A DNA stretch of 64,000 nucleotides from positions 1 to 64,000 of the forward strand of contig BPHE01000010.1 of the NCBI GenBank assembly GCA_026003395.1, written 5' to 3'. Positions 28,397 to 37,662 of the stretch are shown here, one piece after another (position 1 is the first letter of the stretch; the number at the start of each line of letters is the position of its first letter). This DNA comes from Vicingaceae bacterium (GTDB taxonomy: Bacteria > Bacteroidota > Bacteroidia > Flavobacteriales_E > Vicingaceae). Below the pieces are notes generated by a model. That model saw nothing but the letters and a program-made list of their open reading frames with translations, was not told the DNA's origin and did not search any database. A program made the position numbers and the translations under genes.

Positions 28397-28980
28397 ACGA
28401 TCAAAAGAAATATTTTGCCCATCCTACGGCAGTTATTGACGAAGGGTGTGAAATTGGGGAAGGTACCAAAATCTGGCATTTTTCACACATTATGCCTCAA
28501 GCCAAAATTGGAAAAAATTGCAATATAGGGCAAAATGTGGTAGTATCACCGGGTGTGGTTTTGGGCAATAATGTCAAGGTGCAAAACAACGTATCTATTT
28601 ACACGGGTGTGATTTGTGAAGATGATGTTTTTTTGGGGCCTTCTTGTGTGTTTACCAATGTCATTAACCCGAGGAGTGCCATCAATCGAAGAAACCAATA
28701 TCTGTCTACCATTGTAAAAAAAGGGGCTACAATCGGTGCCAATGCCACGATTGTATGTGGCCACAATATAGGTGAGTATGCATTTGTTGGTGCAGGAGCC
28801 GTGGTTACAAAAGAAGTTCCGCCTTATGCCCTGGTGGTTGGTAATCCGGCAAGGCAAATAGGGTGGATGAGCGAATTTGGGCACCGTTTGTATTTTGATG
28901 AAAAAGGATTGGCTACATGCCCGGAAAGTGGAGAAACATACATTTTGGAAAATAATCAAGTAAAGAAATTAATCCCATGA
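28393..28980 (+). CDS. wbpD: WbpD/WlbB-like N-acetyltransferase
   Basis: 195 residues with left-handed beta-helix hexapeptide repeats ([43 protein letters not shown]). [11 protein letters not shown] and [24 protein letters not shown] match WbpD/WlbB, which acetylates the 3-amino group of UDP-GlcNAc3NA with acetyl-CoA. It overlaps its neighbours on both sides by four bases. Confidence in the exact step comes from the complete set of pathway genes around it. Confidence 0.9.
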   Translation: MNDQKKYFAHPTAVIDEGCEIGEGTKIWHFSHIMPQAKIGKNCNIGQNVVVSPGVVLGNNVKVQNNVSIYTGVICEDDVFLGPSCVFTNVINPRSAINRRNQYLSTIVKKGATIGANATIVCGHNIGEYAFVGAGAVVTKEVPPYALVVGNPARQIGWMSEFGHRLYFDEKGLATCPESGETYILENNQVKKLIP

Positions 28981-30011
28981 GCAAAATAAAATTTGGAGTA
29001 ATTGGTCAAGGACATATTGGCAAACGCCATGCAGAAATGATCAGGAGAAATCCCGATTGCGAACTGGTAGCCGTTGCCGATGTGTTGCCACCTGAAGAAT
29101 TGGGACTTACGGATATAAAAGAGAAATTTTACACGGATGCAACAGAAATGATCAAACAACATCCCGAAATAGATGTGATTAATGTTTGTACGCCAAATGG
29201 CTTGCATGCAACCCATGCACTTCTGGCACTTGACCATAAAAAACATGTAGTGGTTGAGAAACCTATGGCTTTGACAAAAGCCGATTGTGAAAAAATTATC
29301 TACAAGGCGCTTCAAATGCATAAACATGTTTTTTGTGTGATGCAGAACCGTTATTCTCCTCCTTCGGTATGGATTAAAGAAGTAGTAGAAAAAAAGATAT
29401 TGGGAGATATTTATATGGTTCAAATCAATTGTTATTGGAACCGCGATGAAAGATATTACAAAAAAGGAGGATGGAAAGGCACAGCCACTCTCGACGGGGG
29501 TACTTTGTTTACGCAATTTTCGCATTTTATCGATATTATGTATTGGTTGTTTGGTGATATCAAGGATATTGAAGGGAAATTTGCCGATTTTAACCATCAG
29601 ACAATGACGGAGTTTGAAGATAGTGGTATTGTCAATTTTAAGTTTGTCAATGGAGGAATTGGATGTTTGAATTATAGTACTGCTGTGTGGGATAAAAATT
29701 TGGAAAGCAGTATGACCATCATTGGTAGTAAAGGCAGTGTCAAGATCGGGGGGCAATATATGGACAAAGTGGAGTATTGTCACATTGAAAATTATCAAAT
29801 GCCCGAACTGCCTCCAACCAATCCGGCAAATGATTATGGACATTACAAGGGATCGGCCAACAACCATGGATTTGTGATACAAAATGTGGTCGATACATTA
29901 AAAGGCAATACTTCCATGACGACCAATGCTCTTGAAGGATTGAAGGTCGTTGATATAATTGAAAGAATTTATGAAATAAGAAATAAAACTTTTCAAAAAA
30001 ATCAAAAATGA
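28977..30011 (+). CDS. wbpB: WbpB/WlbA-like Gfo/Idh/MocA oxidoreductase
   Basis: 344 residues. N-terminal Rossmann fold [16 protein letters not shown], then [15 protein letters not shown] and [16 protein letters not shown], the catalytic EKP motif. The C-terminal domain includes [17 protein letters not shown] and [15 protein letters not shown], as in WlbA/WbpB. These enzymes oxidise C3 of UDP-GlcNAcA, giving the keto group used by the aminotransferase. ATGA overlaps with both neighbours. Confidence 0.9.
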   Translation: MSKIKFGVIGQGHIGKRHAEMIRRNPDCELVAVADVLPPEELGLTDIKEKFYTDATEMIKQHPEIDVINVCTPNGLHATHALLALDHKKHVVVEKPMALTKADCEKIIYKALQMHKHVFCVMQNRYSPPSVWIKEVVEKKILGDIYMVQINCYWNRDERYYKKGGWKGTATLDGGTLFTQFSHFIDIMYWLFGDIKDIEGKFADFNHQTMTEFEDSGIVNFKFVNGGIGCLNYSTAVWDKNLESSMTIIGSKGSVKIGGQYMDKVEYCHIENYQMPELPPTNPANDYGHYKGSANNHGFVIQNVVDTLKGNTSMTTNALEGLKVVDIIERIYEIRNKTFQKNQK

Positions 30012-31300
30012 TTTACGATAAACTCATCAACAAAGAAGAAAAACTGGCTGTTATAGGGCTGGGATATGTGGGACTTCCGATAGCCCTAGAATTTGCCAAA
30101 AAAATTAAAGTGATTGGTTTTGACATCAATGAAGAAAGAATCAAAATGATGCAAAACCGAATAGATCCCTCTCACGAGCTTCCCTCAGAAGCTTTCGATG
30201 GCTGTGATATTGAGTTTACTGCTGATACCGGAGTTCTCAAACAAGCAAAATTTTTCATAGTGGCAGTGCCCACACCTATCGACGAGCATAAGCTGCCCGA
30301 CTTGAAACCTTTGCTGTCTGCTTCAAAAACCGTAGGAGAATGCTTGAAAAAGGGTGATTATGTGGTTTTTGAATCGACAGTTTACCCGGGCTGTACAGAA
30401 GAAGATTGTGTGCCGGTTTTGGAAAAATTTTCAGGGCTTAAATTCAAAGAAGATTTTAAAGTGGGATATTCTCCCGAGAGAATAAATCCCGGAGATCAGG
30501 TTCATACCTTACCTAATATCATAAAAGTGGTTTCGGGATGCGATGATGAATCTTTGGATCAAATAGCCAAGGTGTATGAGATAGTGGTAAAAGCCGGTGT
30601 ACATAGGGCTCCTTCGATCAAAGTGGCAGAAGCAGCCAAAGTAATCGAAAACACTCAAAGAGATGTGAACATTGCATTGATGAATGAATTATCCATAATA
30701 TTCAACCGCATGGGAATCAATACCTATGATGTGTTGGAGGCAGCAGGCACCAAATGGAATTTTTTAAAATTTTATCCGGGATTGGTGGGAGGACACTGCA
30801 TAGGAGTAGATCCTTATTACCTGTCATATAAAGCCAAAGAATACGGTTATCATGCACAAATAATCAATGCGGGAAGATTTGTTAACGACAGCATGGGGCC
30901 GTATATTGCCAAACAAACGGTTAAAAAAATCATTGCATCAGGAAAAGACATCAGGTTGTCAAGAGTTTTGGTAATGGGGGCTACTTTCAAGGAAAATGTC
31001 AGTGATATAAGAAACTCAAAAGTTGCTGATGTGGTCAATGAATTAAAATCTTTCGGCGTGAATGTGGAGGTTGTCGATCCGCATGCCGATCCAGAAGAGT
31101 TAAAACATGAATATGGATTTTCGTTGGTAGAAAAACCGGGTGAAGGGTATGATGCCGTGATTGTGGCCGTGGCTCATGATGAGTATAAAGATTTAAATGA
31201 AGAGTATTTCAAAAGTTTATTGAGCGAAGGCGGTTTATTGGTTGATGTAAAAGGTATATACCGCGGCAAAATTAAAAATACACCTTATTGGAGCTTATAA
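30008..31300 (+). CDS. wbpA: UDP-N-acetylglucosamine 6-dehydrogenase (WbpA/TviB class)
   Basis: 430 residues. NAD-binding AVIGLGYVGLPIALEFAKK, ESTVYPGCTEE, and the catalytic Cys in LVGGHCIGVDPYYLSYKA. The GGHCIGVDPYYL form separates it from the UDP-glucose enzyme (GGSCFPKD) encoded earlier in the operon and places it with UDP-GlcNAc/ManNAc dehydrogenases. C-terminal MGATFKENVSDIRNSK domain present. It would make UDP-GlcNAcA, the starting point of both the WbpBED branch and a 4-epimerase branch. Confidence 0.9.
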   Translation: MIYDKLINKEEKLAVIGLGYVGLPIALEFAKKIKVIGFDINEERIKMMQNRIDPSHELPSEAFDGCDIEFTADTGVLKQAKFFIVAVPTPIDEHKLPDLKPLLSASKTVGECLKKGDYVVFESTVYPGCTEEDCVPVLEKFSGLKFKEDFKVGYSPERINPGDQVHTLPNIIKVVSGCDDESLDQIAKVYEIVVKAGVHRAPSIKVAEAAKVIENTQRDVNIALMNELSIIFNRMGINTYDVLEAAGTKWNFLKFYPGLVGGHCIGVDPYYLSYKAKEYGYHAQIINAGRFVNDSMGPYIAKQTVKKIIASGKDIRLSRVLVMGATFKENVSDIRNSKVADVVNELKSFGVNVEVVDPHADPEELKHEYGFSLVEKPGEGYDAVIVAVAHDEYKDLNEEYFKSLLSEGGLLVDVKGIYRGKIKNTPYWSL

Positions 31301-31302
31301 AA

Positions 31303-32376
31303 ATGAAGAATTTAAATAATCAATATCAAAAAAGAATTCTTATTACCGGAGGTGCCGGATTTATTGGATCGCATGCCGTAAGGCACTTCGTAAAAAAATT
31401 CCCGGAATATCTGATCGTCAATCTTGATAAATTGACCTATGCGGGCAATTTGGAAAATCTGAAGGATATTGAGGATTATTCTAATTATGTTTTTATCAGG
31501 GGAGACATCAAAGATTTTGATTTGGTAAAGAGTATATTTGATAAATATCAAATAGATGCGGTGATTCATCTTGCCGCCGAATCACATGTTGACCGGAGCA
31601 TCATGAATCCTTTGGAATTTATGAAAACCAATGTTGAAGGAACACTGGTTTTATTGCACAATGCCCTGTTGAGTTGGGAAAAAGATTTTACAAACAAATT
31701 GTTTTATCACATCTCTACCGATGAAGTATTCGGATCTTTGGGACAAGAGGGATATTTCAGGGAAGATACCAAATATGATCCACGCAGTCCTTATTCTGCT
31801 TCAAAAGCATCGTCCGATCATTTTGTCAGATCCTATTTTCACACTTATGGATTACCTGTGATCATCACCAATTGTTCTAATAATTACGGACCTTATCAAT
31901 TTCCGGAGAAGTTAATTCCTTTGATGATTCACAATATTTTGAAACGAAAACCATTGCCTGTCTATGGTACCGGTGAAAATGTCAGAGATTGGCTATGGGT
32001 TGGTGATCATGTGGAGGCCATGGATATTGTTTTTCATAAAGGCACTCCCGGAGAATCATACAATATAGGAGGAAATAATGAATGGAAAAACATTGATTTG
32101 GTACGATTGATTTGCCGTTTGACAGATGAAAAAATCAATCCTGATACGCCCTCCGAAAATCTTATCACGTTTGTGACCGACCGTAAAGGGCATGACTTGC
32201 GTTATGCCATTGATGCTTCTAAAATCAAAAACGAACTTGGTTGGAAACCATCAATGGATTTTGAAGAGGGTTTAAGAAAAACAATTGATTGGTATCTTGA
32301 AAACAAAGATTGGGTAGAAAGAGTCACTTCCGGCGAATATTTGCATTATTATGAAAAGAATTATCATCATCGATAG
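31303..32376 (+). CDS. rfbB: dTDP-glucose 4,6-dehydratase
   Basis: 357 residues from the ATG at 31303; a TTG start inside the previous gene would add five codons. ILITGGAGFIGSHAVRHFV, NLDKLTYAGNLENL, AAESHVDRSI, ISTDEVFGSLG and the catalytic YSASKASSDH are diagnostic of RfbB. RfbA, RfbC and RfbD are not in the window, so the final dTDP-sugar is unknown; these genes may lie elsewhere. Confidence 0.92.
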   Translation: MKNLNNQYQKRILITGGAGFIGSHAVRHFVKKFPEYLIVNLDKLTYAGNLENLKDIEDYSNYVFIRGDIKDFDLVKSIFDKYQIDAVIHLAAESHVDRSIMNPLEFMKTNVEGTLVLLHNALLSWEKDFTNKLFYHISTDEVFGSLGQEGYFREDTKYDPRSPYSASKASSDHFVRSYFHTYGLPVIITNCSNNYGPYQFPEKLIPLMIHNILKRKPLPVYGTGENVRDWLWVGDHVEAMDIVFHKGTPGESYNIGGNNEWKNIDLVRLICRLTDEKINPDTPSENLITFVTDRKGHDLRYAIDASKIKNELGWKPSMDFEEGLRKTIDWYLENKDWVERVTSGEYLHYYEKNYHHR

Positions 32377-32378
32377 CA

Positions 32379-33347
32379 ATGAATCTTGAATTTTTTAATG
32401 GTAAAACCGTATTGGTTACCGGTTGTGCCGGCTTTATCGGATCTCATTTGGTAGAACGTTTGGCTGCTGCCGGTGCCAATGTGGTGGGGGTTGATAACTT
32501 ATCCCGTGGGCAGTTAGACAATATTCGCCATCTTATTGATAAGGAAAAAATTAAATTTATCGAGGGGGATATTCAGGATTTTTCTTTGATGATGTCTGTT
32601 ACCAAAAATTCAGAAATAGTTTTTCATCAAGCAGCTCTCGGATCGGTCAATGCTTCCATACAAAATCCTCTGGAAACACATGCGTCGAACAGCACCGGGT
32701 TTTTATGTTTATTGGAAACATGCAGACAAAACAATGTTTCGAAATTTATTTATGCGTCAAGTTCTTCGGTATATGGTGATTTAGAAACAGAAGTAAAAGT
32801 CGAGGAACAGGTGGGAAATCCTCTATCTCCCTATGCTGTCACAAAATTAACTGACGAGATGTATGCAAAAGTATATGCCGGTTTGTATCCAAATATGCAA
32901 ATCACCGGTCTCAGATATTTTAACATATTTGGACCAAAACAAAATCCCAATGGCCCATATGCCGCGGCTATACCGATTTTTATTACGGCAGCTTTAAAAA
33001 ACAAACCTGTGGAGATATATGGAGATGGTTTACAATCCAGGGATTTTACTTATGTGGAAAATGCCGTGAATGCAAACTTGCTGGCAGCAATGAAGAAAGT
33101 GAAAAGTGGTGAAGTATACAATGTGGCTTGCGGCGAAACTCATACCTTGCTGAAAGTATTGTCTATTATTGAAGAAATAACAGGAACCAAAATACAAAAA
33201 AAATTTTCACCTCCGCGGCAAGGAGATATACGATACTCACTGGCTTCCATTCAAAAAGCAAAAAGCGAATTGGGCTACTCGCCTCAAACCGGTTTACATG
33301 AAGGGCTTAAAAAAACGATTGATTGGTTTGAAATGTCTTTAAGATAA
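32379..33347 (+). CDS. NAD-dependent nucleotide-sugar C4-epimerase (WbpP/TviC-like)
   Basis: 322 residues, extended SDR. VTGCAGFIGSHLVERLAAAG binds NAD, YASSSSVYGD and YAVTKLTDE give the Ser and Tyr-x-x-x-Lys catalytic residues, and FNIFGPKQNPNGPYAAAIP is the substrate region seen in UDP-GlcNAc(A) 4-epimerases. Paired with the TviB-like dehydrogenase two genes upstream, it could produce UDP-GalNAcA. A plain UDP-glucose 4-epimerase role is less likely given the length (family about 338) and motifs. Its last nine bases overlap the converging yqeY-like gene. Confidence 0.82.
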   Translation: MNLEFFNGKTVLVTGCAGFIGSHLVERLAAAGANVVGVDNLSRGQLDNIRHLIDKEKIKFIEGDIQDFSLMMSVTKNSEIVFHQAALGSVNASIQNPLETHASNSTGFLCLLETCRQNNVSKFIYASSSSVYGDLETEVKVEEQVGNPLSPYAVTKLTDEMYAKVYAGLYPNMQITGLRYFNIFGPKQNPNGPYAAAIPIFITAALKNKPVEIYGDGLQSRDFTYVENAVNANLLAAMKKVKSGEVYNVACGETHTLLKVLSIIEEITGTKIQKKFSPPRQGDIRYSLASIQKAKSELGYSPQTGLHEGLKKTIDWFEMSLR

Positions 33348-33788
33348 AAGCGTTTTTAGAATTTCCGATATTTTTTTCCCTTCTGCACGTCCGGCAAGTT
33401 TTTTGGTTGCAACGCCCATTACTTTGCCAAAATCTTTTGCTGAGGTTGCTCCGATTTCTTCAATGATTTTTTGCAATTCGGACTTAATTTGATTGTCATC
33501 CAGTTGTGCCGGTAAAAACTCTTCAATAATTTGGGCTTGTTTGATTTCTGTTTCTGCCAAATCTTCCCTGCCTTGAGATCGGTATATTTCAGCAGATTCT
33601 TTACGTTGTTTTACTAACTTTTGTAAAATTTTAATTTCTTCATCATCTGAAAGTTGGGCACCGGCACCTTTGTTGGTCATTTCTAAGGTCAAAGCAGTTT
33701 TTATGGCACGTAAGGCATCCAAACGGTCTTTATCTTTCGACAACATGGCATTTTTGATTTCACCGGTAATTTGTTGCGTAATTTTCAT
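33339..33788 (-). CDS. GatB/YqeY-domain protein
   Basis: 149 residues, the usual length of stand-alone YqeY proteins. LDALRAIKTALTLEMTNKG, DEEIKILQKLVKQRKESAEIY and DFGKVMGVATKKLAGRAEGKKISEILK are family hallmarks, related to the tRNA-binding tail domain of the GatB amidotransferase subunit. Its molecular role is not established. A minus-strand TATTTTTG box at 33817-33824 lies 28 bases upstream. Confidence 0.92.
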   Translation of the reverse strand: MKITQQITGEIKNAMLSKDKDRLDALRAIKTALTLEMTNKGAGAQLSDDEEIKILQKLVKQRKESAEIYRSQGREDLAETEIKQAQIIEEFLPAQLDDNQIKSELQKIIEEIGATSAKDFGKVMGVATKKLAGRAEGKKISEILKTLLS

Positions 33789-33816
33789 TTTGCAATGATT
33801 TTTTTATATGAATCGA

Positions 33817-33824
33817 CAAAAATA
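33817..33824 (-). promoter_or_regulatory. -7 promoter box before the YqeY-like gene
   Basis: Reads TATTTTTG on the minus strand, an exact TAnnTTTG match, 28 bases before the start codon. No clear -33 element is visible. Confidence 0.35.
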
Positions 33825-34039
33825 AGAATAAAAACTACAGAAACAGGAATATATTACCATAAGAAAATCGGCTGTTCTTTTTTGGAAGCCAATTTAAATG
33901 GTTTGGCAAAGTTCAATAATATACCGATAAATTTAAAATCCATGTGTTAGCATGGTTCATTCATTAAGATTTTGATAGTCATAACGGTCATGTTTAAATA
34001 CATATCATTATTCTCACATTGTTTGAAAAAAATCATTCC

Positions 34040-37000
34040 TTACCTCACTACAGTGATGGTGCCCTTTTGATTGATAATTTCACCATTGGATAAAACAGCT
34101 TTCAGGTGGTAATGGAAGATGCCATTATTTACGGGTTTGCCTCTAAATGTACCATCCCACGATTGGCTTGGGTCATTGGTGATAAATACGCGTTCGCCCC
34201 ATCGGTTGAATATTTCCCAAGTCATTTCTTTGATGCACAAGCCGTGCACTTTGATTGTTTCATTTCTCCCGTCTCCGTTAGGACTGAAAATATTTGGAAC
34301 AAATATTTCACCGCAAATAGTTTCCACTATAATGACTACACATGCTGTATCAAAACAAGAAGGACTATTCATAACTTTAGCACAATAAGTCATTGTGGAT
34401 GGAGGCGATGCTACAGGATTGGGGCAGTTGAAACAACTTAGATATGTTGCAGGGGACCATAAATAGGAATTGCCACCACCGGCAGAAAGTTGAACACTTT
34501 GCCCTTTGGTAATGACTGTATCCGGGTTAGCATAAGCATTGGGTCGGGGTGTAACATTTATATTAATAACTGCGGTATCAGAACAACTACCATTGGAGAC
34601 AACTAAAACATAAGAATTATTTGTTGCAGGTTGAACAACAATTGAAGAACCTGTGCCAATGATTTGGCCATTTTCAAACCATTGATAATTTCCGTTGCCA
34701 TTGGCATATAAATGCAATGTATCTCCTTGGCAAACATTTGTTTTTCCGGCATAAATGGAGGCATTGGGAGTGGGGTCCTGACCGATGGTGATTTGAATGG
34801 AATCTTTACAACCATTGGCATCAGTAACTACAGCCCAGTAATTTCCGGGAGGAAGATTGTTTGCAGTATTGCCATTTTGAGGTGGAGATGTATTCCAAAC
34901 CACCTGTAGGTTTCCTGTTCCTCCCGATGCACTGATTGTTGCACTGCCGTCGTTGGTCGAACCGCAGGAAACATTTTTGATGTTGACAATGGTGATATTG
35001 ATAGGTTGCGGGTTATTGATGGTGAGGGTGATAGTATCGCTACAACCGGCAGAATCACTTCCGATGATTGTATAGGTTCCGGGTGAAAGATTGCTTTGAT
35101 TAGGCCCACTAAGGTTGCCCGGTGTCCAAGAGTATGTGTAGGGGGGAGTTCCTCCTGACATCGAAACAGTGGCAGATCCTGTTTGTCCATGGCAAAGAGG
35201 TTGTGTGATATTGTTTATTGAAAGTATGACCGGAGGACATCCACCTCCGCCACCGCCCCCTGAACCCGCACAAATGGGTACGGATGAAGTATCGTTAATT
35301 AACAGGGTAGTTCCGGACGCATCGACCAATTTGATAGGGAATTGGTTAGGGATAGGAATGGTATCACCTGTAGCGAAATTTTGCCATACAATCACATTTT
35401 GAATACAACCGGGAGGAATGTTATTGCATAAACCAAAAAAACAGTTTGTGCAATCTTGAATGGTGTCGGGTTGTTGCCAGGTGAAAGGTCCTTGTCCTCC
35501 GGTTGCAATTAAATTGCCGTTAGTATCTTTGCAAACAGTTACAGGAGCGCAACTATTGACCGTAACTATGATAGAATCTGTGCCACAAGGCAAGGTATAG
35601 TATATAGTATGCGTGCCAACGCCTGCTGCTTGCGGATTAAAAATTCCTGAAGAATTAATACAACCACCGCATGAAGCCGACCAGCTACCTCCGGGAGTGA
35701 AAACTTGAAGAGTGTCGGAAGGTTGATTGATACAATAAGAAGAAGGTTGGCAGATGGTGGCATCACAACAAACTGCGGCTTGGGGCATGCAGGCATTAGC
35801 CGAAATGGATTGAACATACCCTGTGCGAGAATTGCTGTTTTGATTACCGGTAGAACCGGCACAAATCACTTCACCATTATTGTTAACCTTAACATCATAA
35901 ATGTTGAAATTTACCGGGTAACTGGCAATTAAATTTAAATTTTGGTCAAACTTGTGCAGGGCCGTAGTTGAACCTACGTAAATAAACCCGCAACTGTCGA
36001 TATCAATGCCGCCGCATCCCACTTGATTACCCCCAAAACCCGAAATAAAAGACCCACCGGGAATGTTTGCCGTTGCAACAACTGTGGCATTATTAAAAGT
36101 CCTTTTTTGCAATTGATTGCCCCGATGAACAAACACATATCCGTTAAAATATGCCAACGCCATGATGCCGGTGTTATTATAGCGGTAATTTTCGCATTTA
36201 TATGCAAGGTCAATTCCATTGGACACATGAAAAGGAAAAGAGTTTGATCCGGGTGTACAACTGCTGTTCAAGCTTTGATGAATGTAACCTATCGAATCGT
36301 GCGTCAAAAAATAATATTTTCCGTTTTTGCACGAAATGATCGATCTTACTTCTTGTATATTTGGCGATGTTTGTGATAATGGTGCACTGTTATGAACTTG
36401 AATGGAATTAATCAAACTCCCATTGTTTGTATTAAAATGATGTATCATAGGCAATGGAGACCCGGAAGCAGGTCCGCCTGTTCCTCCAACAATCAATTGT
36501 GTTTGGTCGCAGTTGAATGCAATACTCCATAATTCTGTGTGGGAAAATACAGGTCCTACAGATGATTGATACCACAAAACAGTTCCTGCTGAATTTAATT
36601 TCAAAATCTGAGCAGCAGTTCCTTGAGTAACATAGCTATTTCCGGCCAAGTCCGTAGCAAAAGTTCCTAACCATGAAGTCGTGTCATAAGGAGTATTATA
36701 GACCCATTGCAAAACACCTGCCGGAGAATATTTAATGATTTGCACAGGAGATGTGCCTCCTTTTATATATACGTTGCCTGTACCGTCAGTTTCGCACTCC
36801 CACACACAATCCCAATTAGTTGAAGGGAAGTTAGGTGTCTGAACCCATGGGTCTATGATCAATGGTTCTTTTACAGGAATTGATAAGTCAAAAAAGAATT
36901 GATCGTTTTCGCGGATAAATTTTATAGGTATTTTATGATGATTAGATGCAAAATAAGCAACCGGTTGATGTTCGATAATGTCACCAAATTTTGATTTGAC

Positions 37001-37651
37001 TGTAATACTCCCTTTTTTTAAATAAGCAGGGTTGGAATATGTATATTTTATGTCGGAAATCTTGGCGTCTTTATGGCAATAAAATGTATATTTTATGCCG
37101 GATTGAGGGTGAATCTCGTATATCAAATCTATTCCTTTGTAAATGTTTGAAATTTTTATTTTTCGATAAGAAGGGACAAAATTGATATGCTTCAGATTAC
37201 CGTTTTTGTCGTAATATGAATAACTGTGATAAAAATTATCTTTTTCAAGAGGTGTGATGGATGCTTCTTCTGAAGCATTCAGCCATTGCAAGATGATATA
37301 ATCGTGCTCAATTTTTATATTGTTGTTTTCTTCATATTTATCTTCTTCTTCCCTGTCGCTGTTTATTTTGAATTCTTTTTTGAACAAATCAATGACGACT
37401 TTATCTTTAAAGATGAAAATTCTTTCACTTGAACCTGCATAAACAAAATTATTTTGTTCAAAAAAGGGGAAATAAGAAGGGTCCTTAATGGAAAACTGTC
37501 CTTTGTTTTCCACAAATGTTTTTTCTTGATGGTAAATGTTTGTCCACGAATTGGCATGCAGCGTAAAATGTTTTGATAATAGATTTGATAATAGGATAGA
37601 AAAAACTAGAATTTTTAATTTTAAAATGAAATTCCTTTTCCTCAATTTCAT
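34040..37651 (-). CDS. Giant secreted protein with SprB-type repeats and type B T9SS sorting domain
   Basis: 1203 residues. A signal-like hydrophobic N-terminus (LKILVFSILLSNLLSKHF) is followed by FVENKGQF, the start of a beta domain typical of large Bacteroidota surface proteins (DUF7948-like), then beta-propeller-like repeats (about 270-620). Residues about 809-960 hold two SprB-type repeats (ITQPLCHGQTGSATVSMSGG; IKNVSCGSTNDGSATISASGG), and about 960-1112 two Ig/PKD-like modules. Residues 1113-1203 (CGEIFVPNIFSPNGDGRNE...NRWGERVF...WDGTFRG) are the gliding motility-associated C-terminal domain, so it is a type B T9SS cargo. It lies 11 bases behind a second such gene and is likely co-transcribed. 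Probable role: surface adhesion or motility. Confidence 0.88.
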   Translation of the reverse strand: MKLRKRNFILKLKILVFSILLSNLLSKHFTLHANSWTNIYHQEKTFVENKGQFSIKDPSYFPFFEQNNFVYAGSSERIFIFKDKVVIDLFKKEFKINSDREEEDKYEENNNIKIEHDYIILQWLNASEEASITPLEKDNFYHSYSYYDKNGNLKHINFVPSYRKIKISNIYKGIDLIYEIHPQSGIKYTFYCHKDAKISDIKYTYSNPAYLKKGSITVKSKFGDIIEHQPVAYFASNHHKIPIKFIRENDQFFFDLSIPVKEPLIIDPWVQTPNFPSTNWDCVWECETDGTGNVYIKGGTSPVQIIKYSPAGVLQWVYNTPYDTTSWLGTFATDLAGNSYVTQGTAAQILKLNSAGTVLWYQSSVGPVFSHTELWSIAFNCDQTQLIVGGTGGPASGSPLPMIHHFNTNNGSLINSIQVHNSAPLSQTSPNIQEVRSIISCKNGKYYFLTHDSIGYIHQSLNSSCTPGSNSFPFHVSNGIDLAYKCENYRYNNTGIMALAYFNGYVFVHRGNQLQKRTFNNATVVATANIPGGSFISGFGGNQVGCGGIDIDSCGFIYVGSTTALHKFDQNLNLIASYPVNFNIYDVKVNNNGEVICAGSTGNQNSNSRTGYVQSISANACMPQAAVCCDATICQPSSYCINQPSDTLQVFTPGGSWSASCGGCINSSGIFNPQAAGVGTHTIYYTLPCGTDSIIVTVNSCAPVTVCKDTNGNLIATGGQGPFTWQQPDTIQDCTNCFFGLCNNIPPGCIQNVIVWQNFATGDTIPIPNQFPIKLVDASGTTLLINDTSSVPICAGSGGGGGGGCPPVILSINNITQPLCHGQTGSATVSMSGGTPPYTYSWTPGNLSGPNQSNLSPGTYTIIGSDSAGCSDTITLTINNPQPINITIVNIKNVSCGSTNDGSATISASGGTGNLQVVWNTSPPQNGNTANNLPPGNYWAVVTDANGCKDSIQITIGQDPTPNASIYAGKTNVCQGDTLHLYANGNGNYQWFENGQIIGTGSSIVVQPATNNSYVLVVSNGSCSDTAVININVTPRPNAYANPDTVITKGQSVQLSAGGGNSYLWSPATYLSCFNCPNPVASPPSTMTYCAKVMNSPSCFDTACVVIIVETICGEIFVPNIFSPNGDGRNETIKVHGLCIKEMTWEIFNRWGERVFITNDPSQSWDGTFRGKPVNNGIFHYHLKAVLSNGEIINQKGTITVVR

Positions 37652-37662
37652 CTTGTTGAATT

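Noticed and set aside
28956-29882. 308-residue open frame antisense to the WbpB-like gene
   Set aside because: It is a shadow of a well-supported gene with clear oxidoreductase motifs; the antisense product is His/Phe-rich and lacks domain structure.
33940-33955. CCATG-N6-CATGG hairpin as terminator of the giant surface protein operon
   Set aside because: The stem is only five base pairs and the minus-strand tail has interrupted T residues.
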